Source of the DNA: Primulina eburnea
Taxonomy: Eukaryota; Streptophyta; Magnoliopsida; Lamiales; Gesneriaceae
Direction: 5' to 3'
Assembly: GCF_022965805.1 (NCBI RefSeq)
Contig: NC_133106.1
Span: 34,957,913-35,021,912 of the forward strand
Length of the DNA stretch: 64,000 bases
Position numbers and translations under genes: made by a program. Of the stretch, positions 10,110 to 19,765 are shown one piece after another (position 1 is the stretch's first letter; the number at the start of each line of letters is the position of its first letter). The notes under the pieces are model-generated. The model did no database searches and had not been told where the DNA came from. It worked only from the letters and a program-made list of their open reading frames with translations.

Positions 10110-10307
10110 CTATACAGATCCATTGTTCTCTGAAGAATTTCTTCTGAGTAGATTTTGAAGTATGTTTTTACGGTTCTTTAAACCTTGTAAACGCATACCT
10201 TTCGTTCTGAGTTCAGTGAAGCATGTACTTCGCTGTAATTCTTGTTCTAATTGATTTATTTCCAGGGAAATAAGTTCAATTTCGAACTGGATGGTAGTCC
10301 CTGGCAT
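10110..10307 (-). CDS. Small viral ORF, unknown (65 residues)
   Basis: Starts two bases after the stop of the preceding small ORF, a spacing typical of linked caulimovirid cistrons. The product is mostly helical (IQFEIELISLEINQLEQELQ), possibly a coiled coil. In position it could stand for the aphid-transmission or badnavirus P2-like slot, but I see no diagnostic motif. Confidence 0.4.
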   Translation of the reverse strand: MPGTTIQFEIELISLEINQLEQELQRSTCFTELRTKGMRLQGLKNRKNILQNLLRRNSSENNGSV

Positions 10308-10309
10308 AT

Positions 10310-10603
10310 TTAACAGATCATTGAAGATCTGGTCTTTTCGGCCTGTAAGAGTCTACCTTTTGTGTATGCAAGGTTTTGCAAACACTGCTGTCTTTCATCA
10401 GGAGATAAATTTCCTGATTCAATGAGTTGTTTCAGATGCTTTATAGAACATCTAAATAGCTCTATTCGGAAACTAATGTTTCTGGAATAGAGATTGAAAT
10501 GATTTCGGAGATTCCTAAATCCTTTCATTTCTTGATACATGACATATACCGTCATTTGTCTGATGCTTCCATCAGATCTGTACCATAACTTGGTGGTCAC
10601 CAT
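10310..10603 (-). CDS. First viral ORF, unknown (97 residues)
   Basis: First ORF after the primer-binding site and about 200 nt of leader. The product has a Trp/Tyr-containing start (LWYRSDGSIRQM), an Arg/Phe-rich middle and a helical C-terminal half (SPDERQQCLQNLAYTKGRLL). The small first-ORF position recalls P1 of badnavirus or tungrovirus relatives. I cannot assign a function from the sequence. Confidence 0.4.
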   Translation of the reverse strand: MVTTKLWYRSDGSIRQMTVYVMYQEMKGFRNLRNHFNLYSRNISFRIELFRCSIKHLKQLIESGNLSPDERQQCLQNLAYTKGRLLQAEKTRSSMIC

Positions 10604-10804
10604 TGGGACATACCTCTGTTCTCCTGTTTCTGATATCTAACGATAGTTAGATAAACTTGTGTATATTCCAAAATATTGGAATAGTTCTTGTAAATTATTC
10701 TCCTCGAACTAAATTTCGGATTCATAATTTTTTCGAAATTCTCCTTCTCATACATTTAGTTACTAGTAATAATAAAATTTTCGTGTTTGAAATAAATTAA
10801 CCAT

Positions 10805-10816
10805 GCTCTGATACCA
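10805..10816 (-). promoter_or_regulatory. tRNA-Met primer-binding site
   Basis: The minus strand reads TGGTATCAGAGC, the complement of the 3' end of plant initiator tRNA-Met and the start point of minus-strand DNA synthesis in caulimovirids. It lies 17 nt inside the right inverted arm, so the viral genome is opened almost exactly here. That fits integration of a molecule with the single-strand gap at this site. Confidence 0.85.
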
Positions 10817-10833
10817 TTTTTGAAGCGCGGAGG

Positions 10834-10969
10834 ATCAATTAAAAGAAAATAGAGAGTAAGGGTAGTTTTGTCAATTTTATAGGTTTAGGGAGTTAAAAGA
10901 GAGTTTTTGATGGCTAGGGAGTTAGGGACAAGTTAAATTTGGGTTTAGGGATTTATGAACAATTTCCCC
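10834..10969 (-). repeat. Right inverted arm flanking the pararetrovirus (136 nt)
   Basis: The reverse complement begins GGGGAAATTGTTCAT, ends AATTGAT and matches the left arm without gaps over 136 nt (about 62% identity by eye). An A tract follows at 10970-10979. Two telomere-like GGGTTTAGGG words within it are coincidental. Together the two arms look like the TIRs of a DNA element or a split foldback. Confidence 0.6.
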
Positions 10970-12876
10970 AAAAAAAAAACATTACACTTGATGGGGTATT
11001 TTTTTTAAAAAAAAAATTTGTTGATTAAAGTTTTTTTTGTAAATACACAATCCCCATAGATTAGTCAACAACAAAAAACAAAAAAACAAGCTAGGATATA
11101 TAATACGACCAACTTTCTTAAAACACCCACAATTGTGGAAACATTTGTGAATTCATTGTTATATATCATCAATCAAATGTATCATATTTCACAATTAAAT
11201 ATTTCATCAACAAAATATTTATGATCACACTAACATTTTATTAATAATTGATGTGATGTCGTTGAGCCATCAAACTTGAATTATGTATTCTTTGAACAAA
11301 ATGAGTGTAATGGTGAGCAATTGTATAATCAGTCATCAATCAAATAATTATTCATTCATGCACTTCCAAATTATTAACCTTAGAATTATAGTTGCTTAAA
11401 TCCTTGTGTTCTTCAAATTTAATTCAAAACTTATCAGAAACTAACTGAGCATGATAATACTATATATTAATTAAAGATAACATTTTCGTTTTATAAAAAT
11501 AGTTAAAGGTTGGCTAGAGATGGAAGTATGGAACCTTGAACTTCAAGCTTATGATATATATATTCTATATATCGAGTTACACATGTCTTTCTCTAAAAAT
11601 CCGATATTATAATAATATGTTTAATTACAAAAACAAACTATGACACCAAATCTTTTAACTCGTGGAAACTCGATAAATAGTAACAAATATAGAGATAGAG
11701 ATAAATTTATTTTTTCAAACCAATTGACATAATACTACATATAAATAAATGAATATTCATAAAAAGACATTATCTGGTTATAAAAAATTGATTATATCGC
11801 ATGTAAGACGGTCTCACTGATATATACCCGTGAAATGGGTGGATCTGGTGTGAAAGGTAACATTTGGTATAAAAATCAATATTTTTAATGAATCCAGTCG
11901 TATAGGATATCTATCTCACAAAATTGACCATGACACATTTCATAAATTTTTTTGTGAAATATATTTTTTTTTTATGTTACATACATATTTTACTCCTTAC
12001 TATATTACTACAATACATGCTTTTTAATCAAGTGTTTTTCAATTAGTTTGTAAAGTTTGAGATAAAATTACCATTATATCCTAATTTAATTCCAAGCAAA
12101 ACCAAAATATCAGACAAATTAGTTATTTAATATGACCGTCTCTTTTTTAGCCATTAAAATTTTCTTATTTATCAAAGTAACATTCACTTTGTGTCATTTC
12201 AAATTTTTTTTTTTATTTGTGAAAATATCACTCACATTTGTAAAATAATAAAATCGCTGACTATTTGTTTACGAGAACACAACAATTTTTTTTACACTAG
12301 AGTACTGATATTAATAATACTAGAAATATATTCGCATTAATTTATATTAACTTGTAGTTTCGTGTATATATTTCATAACAGTGTGCAGTTTTAGGTAAAA
12401 ATTCGATTAATTTCATGGAAATGAACGAGACAAAGAAAAAATATTATGACATTTAATTCTTTAAACACTTGTTCAAACAAGAATGTAACCAAACACCAAT
12501 CTATTTCCATTTTTTATTCGGAACAGAATTATTTTAATTATAAAATGTATCGTTTTTGAATAAGACAGGGAAAATATAATAATTGCAATAATAAATTAAT
12601 AATGATAACAACAACAATAATATAAAAATATAAATTTTTTTAGGAGTATTTGAGTTGAAGAAGAGAATTAAGTAAAATTAAATCATTTTATTGAATTAAA
12701 TAAAAGAAAAGGCATAAGAAAGGAAAAGGGAGGTGAAGGTGATTCGACAGGGCAAGATATCATCCTGGAAAAGCCACCTATTGACGAGAGAGACCTCTTC
12801 ACCCAAGCAAACCAAATCCCCAACCACAACCGAAAAGTTCACACGCTGAGGAAGAGCCGCTGCCGCCGTCGTAAGC
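10970..12876. other. AT-rich spacer upstream of PRPP synthetase
   Basis: No gene or domain is recognised. It contains a degraded copy of the GTGAGACCGTCTCAC repeat at about 11805-11895 and many A/T runs. The last part (about 12700-12876) is GC-richer and is probably the 5' untranslated region of the PRPP synthetase gene. Confidence 0.5.
11805..11895 (+). repeat. Degraded copy of the GTGAGACCGTCTCAC repeat family
   Basis: Begins ATGTAAGACGGTCTCACTGA and continues with a GTGAAATGGGTGGATC block that recalls the internal GTGAGACGGATC box of fuller copies. The right terminus is not clear. Confidence 0.4.
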
Positions 12877-15800
12877 ATGGCGTCGTTGGTATTTCGAGCA
12901 ACTTCTCCATCTTCAGCTTCCTGTCTGTTCTCTCGTGGCTCCCTCACCCACCCCAGCTGCATTTCCCAACGAACGGTTGCTCCTAACGCCGTCGTACGTA
13001 CAAAGCCTCTTATGTTTCTTCTTCTCACCATGGTTAATCATTTTTGATGAATTTATTCACGAAGTTTGTAGTATTTTTACATGTTTTCGTGTGTGAAAGG
13101 AATAGTCTGTTATCATGTGTCCTGATTTTGTCGCCGAAAGTAAAATTTTCAAGCTTCTGTTTTTTTTTCGAGAAGAAGCTGGTTTTGACTGAACGAGAAA
13201 TGAAATCTCAACTTCCGTTTCCTGAATGGACTGAAAGTAGAGCATGGGATTTTTATGCATATATGTTTTGTCGTTTGTATAACATAGAAATGCGAACGGA
13301 TGGAGCCAGTGAATGGAAAGCCTTGTGTTCCGGTTCTTAACGACAATATACTTCCAAATTTATTGCAATCCAAGCGGCTGGAGAAAGCGACGAACACAAA
13401 CAGCGGTAATACCAGGCTCAAAATATTCTCTGGCACTGCCAATTCTGCACTTTCTCAGGTGAGTTGCAGTGTCGATAGAGATCATGATTGCCTTTTTGCT
13501 TCCTTAGGTCACCAGTCCTCTAGCTTCCATTTGACAGTGTTGAACAACAAGGGGTTCTCTTATCTCCATGCATTGGGTTTTTGACAATATGGTGCCAATT
13601 TAAGTTGGTCACTAGATTACACTTGATTGAATTGAATTAGCTGGTTCGATTTATTGGCATTAATGTTTGTCCAATGTTGATATTTATATTCATTCAAGAC
13701 TATATTTTTGACAGATAATAAGATTATATATGAGATGATTCGTATTTATTCAGGCTCTATGGTAAGAAAGAAGAACAAGCAGAATTGAGAAAGATTGAGA
13801 AGAACAGGCTAAAATTTCCTGCATATCATTTCTCCTGGCAGCAAGTCAAACCAAACAACTACTCTCGTTCTATTAACTGCATTTATCCTGTTTATTACCT
13901 CTCAGTTACAAACTCGAGCTGTACAGGTGCTCTTCTTGATCTTTTGCAATAGGTGGCAATGAATCCTGTTTATATCTTGATCTCTGCAGCTGTATCCATT
14001 TGACCACCTTCCATCCATGTTTTTCATTATTATCTCCAATGTCACTACAATTTACCACCACCTTAGGCATTTAGCCCTGCCAAAAGTCCTCCGACTGGAG
14101 ACTACAGCACGAATGCCTTCACAATCAAACAAAAGCCATAATCCTTCGTGCTATTTGATCAAGCACCATTTGTTGCAGACTTTTCAAGCCATTCAAACAT
14201 CCTTCTTGCTTGTGTCAACTGGTCCATGTCTTGATCTCTGTAGTTGTTTCGGGCAATCAGAATATCAGATTAACACTATCTCCACTTCTGCAATGCCTTG
14301 CATTCTCAGTTCTCACTGCTTTTACTCATACATTAATATATTAATTGATATGGAGGATTTCTGTCACTTAGGAAATTGCTTGGTATATGGGTCTCGACCT
14401 TGGAAAAATTTATGTCAAGCGGTTTGCTGATGGAGAAATTTATGTTCAACTGCAAGAAAGTGTACGAGGCTGTGATGTGTACTTGGTCCAACCCACCTGT
14501 CCTCCAGCCAACGAAAATCTTATGGAGCTTTTGGTAATGATAGATGCTTGCCGAAGAGCTTCAGCCAAAAACATTACTGCAGTGATTCCGTACTTTGGAT
14601 ATGCTAGAGCCGATAGAAAGGCAAGTTCAACATATATTTTACTAGCTAGATGAGTTCTTAATGATGCACACATGCTTGATGAATACGAAAACCTATGAAT
14701 CTAATAAGTAACCAGCTCTTGAGCGATGCTATGAATTTACCATTTTCAGTTGCACTCTATTTCATCCTGTGAATCTGTTTTTTTATCGCTAGACCCAAGG
14801 ACGTGAATCTATTGCTGCCAAGCTAGTGGCCAACCTGATCACAGAGGCAGGTGCAGATCGCGTACTTGCTTGTGATCTCCACTCTGGCCAGTCCATGGGT
14901 TACTTCGATATTCCAGTGGACCATGTTTACTGTCAGGTAATTGCATGAAGTTTTCTGTTCACTACTATTTTTTCTATTAATTAGTCACTGTTTTAACTCT
15001 TTTTTTTTCACTGCAAAAGCCTGTCATCCTCGATTATCTTGCGAGCAAGAAAATATGTTCCAATGACTTGGTAGTGGTCTCTCCAGATGTCGGAGGGGTT
15101 GCAAGAGCTAGATCTTTTGCCAAGAAACTATCTGATGCACCCCTAGCCATTGTGGATAAAAGACGTCAGGGTCATAATGTTGCCGAGGTAGTTTCATGCT
15201 AGCCTATTGTTCTACAATTTATTGAGTCGATATTTTTATGCTACAAACAGGCAATAAATTTTATCCTCTCTTTTTTGACCTCTTATTTAGTTATTTGTAA
15301 GACGGGAGAATTTTGAAGGCTAAAAGATGTATGCCAATTGCCAAACTATTTAAGATTTGATGTATGAAAAGTGTTGACTTTAGCTGGCATCACAATTTTT
15401 AGCGCGTTGCATCAAGTTTTACTAGTATTTCTTGAGGTGTGATTTGCTTGACTGCTAGATCAGTTTATGTGTTGTCGAACTAGCTGGTATTAATATTATA
15501 GGCAAAGCGTATTTAAGAAAGCTCATAATTACTCTTTGGTGGTCTTATGCATGCAGATGATAAACACATGACATTTTATATTGGTAGATGCTGTCAATAC
15601 CACACGGTGTTTACATTTTTAAAACCTGTGTACAATGCGCCATGATTAAATTGAAAATGGACCATCTGCGGTTTCTACAGGTTCTACCGTTAATAACTAG
15701 GGATCCATTTTGCGACTATCGGCCATTAGAATTGATTATTTATCAAATATATTTGCTGCAAACTGACTAACCGAAATAACAACTTATCATTCTTGTGTAA

Positions 15801-17527
15801 AGTTTTAGTGTCATGTTAAACAACTTCCATAGCCTTTTGCAGGTAATGAATTTGATAGGTGATGTTAAAGGAAAAGTTGCGGTTATGGTGGATGATATGA
15901 TTGACACAGCAGGTAAGTAGAGGCTTATACAATTACATTATGGTATACTTTCTTAGAAATTGGTGTATGATTGAACTCCAATATCACATTCTCATACTCA
16001 CCGATCTTGAAAATTGCATTCAAGAAAATAATTTATGGAACCATCAAGCGTCGCCACAACAATCTTACTAAGAGCTTGTAAGGCTTTGTATGCCATTTAA
16101 TAATTTGAAATCGACAAGGATCAATGATAAGCTGAAAGCCAATTTTCTCTCATTTAAATATCCAAGTACTGACATATGTTGCTGTTGGCTCTTAGGAACT
16201 ATTGCCAAAGGTGCAGCTTTTCTCCACGAGGAAGGTGCTAGGGAAGTATATGCATGCTGCACTCATGCTGTTTTCAGGTGACTATTAGAGTCAAACCTTC
16301 TTTTAACAAGAACAAACTTCTATGTGCTACCGGATTTTTTTTAACAGCTTCACATGCTATTGAACAAATTGTCTCAGCATTTATGCAAGTTAAATTTAAT
16401 TAACCATCAATTGGTATTACTCTATTTGTTGTACATATTATTTTGAAATCATATAGATGTATCATGTAACTGAAAGAATTGGATATCTTGCAATTTAATT
16501 TGCAGATGCATCACTTTTACAATTGACTATTGAATGGTAATACATTGCAAAGCAACAAACTCTTACGGTTGGAAATATTATTGCATTTTGCTTTTTCTTA
16601 ACATGATGACTAGTGAAATTCACTCTTTATTTTATCACGTTTTTCTTTTTTAATGAAATTAAGATTTTCTTTTGTTCCTGATTAGTAAATAACATAAGAA
16701 CGTGCTTCGGTATTGTCCATGTACCAGTTTGCTTATGATAGGAAAGCCTGAATGTGGTCAGCTATTTATAAGCACCATGTCTTCTAAAATAGTGCAGTCG
16801 TAGAGTTTGCAGGATTTTATGTTTGGTCATTAAAATCTAGGATGCCGATTTTCACACAACAAAACGTAATCGGACACTACAGTTATGCTACTTCTTCTTG
16901 CATACAGTGCATAAAGAAAGAGTTTATAAAAGTATCAGGATGGATTATAAAAACTGTTCGGGGATAGTATATTTGTAATTATGAAAGGTAGTTAACCGGA
17001 AGAGTATCACATGTTGAAGCAATGGCACAGTATCATGGAATTCATTTATCAAACTTATTTATGTTTGTTAGCATCAATGTCACTCCTGCCTTGTTTGCGG
17101 AGTAGGCATAAATTTAACCACTTTATTGATACCTGAAAAAAAATACAATAAGGCTTGCATCTCATATAAAGCAGGGACTATCATGATTAAACAAAGATTA
17201 GGGAACCTGAGATTTTTTTCTATGTGATGGCAGTGACGAAACTCTTTGATCTTTAATACATGCCGACTTCCTTTTTGTCACACCATGTACATGCTTCTTG
17301 TATGTGTGAAGCTACCGCTTTATTGATATATAGATGTTTTTGACAGCCCACCTGCGGTCGAGAGACTGTCTAGTGGCCTATTCCAAGAGGTCATTATTAC
17401 TAATACCGTTCCAGTAACGGAGAAGAATTATTTCCCACAGTTGACGGTCCTGTCAGTCGCTAGTCTTCTGGGTGAAACGATATGGCGTGTTCACGATGAT
17501 TGTTCTGTGAGCAGCATTTTCCAATGA
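12877..17527 (+). CDS. PRS: Plastidial ribose-phosphate pyrophosphokinase (PRPP synthetase)
   Basis: Makes PRPP from ribose 5-phosphate and ATP, feeding nucleotide, His and Trp synthesis. Exons: 12877-12993, 13288-13458, 14372-14620, 14793-14936, 15020-15187, 15843-15912, 16196-16277, 17347-17527. Phases join to about 393 residues. The first about 80 residues are Ser/Arg-rich and plastid-targeting in character. The catalytic body starts at KLKIFSG-type sequence and contains FADGEI, the PRPP synthetase signature [16 protein letters not shown] (about 207-222) and the PRPP-binding loop [10 protein letters not shown] (about 300-309). It ends [10 protein letters not shown], closely matching Arabidopsis PRS1/PRS2 from memory. 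Intron 3 uses a GC donor (AAG|GCAAGT). Intron 2 is about 0.9 kb. All catalytic motifs look intact, so a working gene is likely. Confidence 0.92.
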
Positions 17528-18853
17528 AGGAAAGATCAATTCAAAAGACTATTGGGAGAAACAAACTGGTTTACTTCGCTAATGGAAAACTAAAATGATA
17601 ATCCAAACATTAGACTCACACCCTTTACTTTTCACTCACATGCTTATCTAATTTTATCATTTTACATATTATATAACCACCATTCACCTCCAAAAGTTGC
17701 AGATATCTTTAGCCTGGTTAGTCTAATACCAAGCATCAATTGAGATGCAGCGTGAGCTGAGTCATTCTTTTCAAGTTGTTTAGTCAAAGACAGAGTGTTT
17801 CCAACAAGCTGTCTTCAAGAAATTAGGGAATCCCTGAGTTGATAACTGTGAAAACTGGAAAGCGAAAGCAAAATTATGTATTATATGCTCATTTAACAGT
17901 TTTATTTATTTTTTTGTTTTTCCATTTCATTGCAAAAGCCATGGGTTCAAGAATAAGACTCAAGACGTAATTGTTACACAACAAGGTATTTTGATCCTTT
18001 TTGCCCAAGTGTTGTTCTCTCTCGCTGTTTATATACATTGTTCCTTTGTAGTCAGGGACTACAAATTCTTGTAGTTACATTCTTATTATGGTTTGATTTC
18101 ATTTACTTTTCAAATTTCAATTGCTCTCGCTTTCTTGATTAAGTAGGGGAAAGAGGTGCCTGGGCCTTTCCCCCTCCCCCTTCTTTTTTCAAGTCTATTT
18201 TATGAATTGATCTCTACTCCCTATCTGTAAATACCTGTTCCATATCTAACATTTCACTGGATCACAGAATCTATCGAATATGTTCCATCGATTGTGACAA
18301 AATCCAAGGACTGATTATCGCACATTGCGCGTATATAATTAATTTCACTAATGTTTCAAAAGATAGATACTTTACGTGAAAATGTGGATATATACAAAGA
18401 CGTACACTACGTGAAAATGTGGTTGTATACTTAATGTTATATTTCATGAGAACTTATACAAACACGGCAAACCCTCCCATATATCAAGCCGAATCAAATT
18501 TTGACTGCAAACCATTCCATCAAGCAAAATCACTTTTTGACTTCGAAACACAAACTAAAAAATCCAATGCCACGACACGGATATTTTTTTCCTTGCAAAT
18601 AATTCCTTCTTTCGCCTTTCCATGCTGTTACCCACCACCCTCTCTGTTACCCACCACCCTCTGAAAAAGTGATACTAAAATCACGGAGCTTCATGGGCCA
18701 AAAGATTATTGAAAACTGTGATCTAAAAAATATAATAATCGACTGCCTTAGTGGCTTTGAAGTGGAATATTTTCAAATAGATAAACATATTCAAATAGTA
18801 GTTTTACTTCCATCTCCAACTTTGAATTAAACAGGTATTTCTCCAAAACTTAT
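17528..18853. other. Spacer downstream of PRPP synthetase
   Basis: Probably holds the PRPP synthetase 3' untranslated region (about 17528-18100). No gene is recognised. A perfect 19-nt tandem pair, CTGTTACCCACCACCCTCT, lies at 18625-18643 and 18644-18662. Confidence 0.45.
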
Positions 18854-19225
18854 ATGGCATTAAGTAATAATGTGATTGGAGCTATAAACTTCATTGCAAT
18901 GCTTCTTTCAATACCTATAATCGGAGCAGGAATTTGGCTGGCAACTGAACCAGACAACTCTTGTGTAAAGATTCTACAATGGCCAGTCATCATCCTAGGA
19001 ATTCTCGTCCTAGTCGTTGCACTCGTTGGTTTTGTAGGAGGATTTTGGAGGATTCCATGGCTGCTAATAGTTTACTTGGTAGCCATGATTATCCTCATAA
19101 TATTACTTGCATGCTTAGTTGTTTTCATTTACATGGTAACATTAAAAGGGTCGGGTCATCTTGTCCCGAGTCGAACTTACTTAGAATACAGTCTCGACGA
19201 CTATTCGGATTGGCTCCAACGATGA
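18854..19225 (+). pseudogene. Truncated plant tetraspanin (first three membrane helices)
   Basis: 123 residues matching the N-terminal half of plant tetraspanins: TM1 (NVIGAINFIAMLLSIPIIG, about 6-28), a small loop with the GIWL motif, TM2 (WPVIILGILVLVVALVGF, about 43-63) and TM3 (WLLIVYLVAMIILIILLA, about 69-92). The start of the large extracellular loop follows, with the LxDYSxWLQ motif. A TGA then ends the frame where family members continue about 140 more residues through the Cys-rich loop (GCCKP) and TM4. Downstream sequence shows no such loop. The remaining reading looks well kept, so truncation may be recent. Family members organise membrane microdomains; this fragment probably could not. 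A spliced continuation was considered but no fitting exon was seen before 19700. Confidence 0.7.
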
Positions 19226-19765
19226 GTCAGGAGTTATGGAATTAGCATTCATTTGACATGCATTAGTTTAGTTTACCATTTTCTGCTCAACATATGTCAT
19301 ATATGTTCGAAGAATCACACAAATGGGCAGTAAAGCCAATCTAGAGCATCTCCCCCGAAGAAAATGTAAGCATTCATTGAAGTCTGTGAAACGGCGAGCG
19401 TTATTTCAAAATAGTGCATGCTTCATGTAATGAATCTCTACTAGTTTGGGAAAGGGTCAGCGGATGCTGACTCCATAGTAACGTATCGAGTGGGAATGGC
19501 TTTACTCCGAAAAAATGTTGATAGTACAATCGTACTGTTGTCATATGTTGTTTGGAATGGCTGGTGCTTTACAGATAATATCATCATCTTGATTTTCAAA
19601 TTTCTCTTTTTTTGTCCCCCTTGATCACCCACCTTTCATTAGTAAAAATAAAATTTAAATATCAAAATTAAAACAACATCGAGTTTTCTGTGCAATATCT
19701 TACTCTGTTTCTTCAAAATTTCATAACCATAGAGCAAGCAAGTATTATATACAATAATAATCTAT
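19226..19765. other. Spacer between tetraspanin remnant and SMPD4-like gene
   Basis: No domain is recognised on either strand. It probably contains the 3' untranslated region of the minus-strand gene ending at 19766. Confidence 0.4.

Larger units (their letters stand above)
2692..10833 (-). mobile_element. Endogenous pararetrovirus (Caulimoviridae), nearly full length
   Basis: About 8.1 kb, within the usual caulimovirid genome size. Read on the minus strand from 10833 it has a tRNA-Met primer-binding site, two small ORFs, a coiled-coil VAP-like ORF, capsid (with zinc knuckle), movement protein, aspartic protease-RT-RNase H, transactivator-like ORF, a 66-codon ORF, a TATA box, poly(A) signals and a leader. 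Neighbouring ORFs overlap by 1 to 26 nt, as in polycistronic caulimovirids. No LTRs or integrase are seen. The copy is opened next to the primer-binding site, so the chromosomal unit runs once round the circular genome. Capsid followed by movement protein and polymerase recalls cavemovirus/solendovirus-like layouts rather than genus Caulimovirus, where the movement gene comes first. The exact left limit of viral sequence is uncertain. Confidence 0.85.

Noticed and set aside
10805..10816. LTR retrotransposon indicated by the tRNA-Met primer-binding site
   Set aside because: No LTRs or integrase flank it, and capsid, 30K movement and transactivator-like ORFs identify a caulimovirid.
10861..10955. 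Interstitial telomeric repeats (GGGTTTAGGG, AGGTTTAGGG)
   Set aside because: Only isolated words, not tandem; they belong to the right inverted arm.
12696..13031. 111-codon minus-strand frame over PRPP synthetase exon 1
   Set aside because: Antisense to a transit-peptide exon, with no domain.
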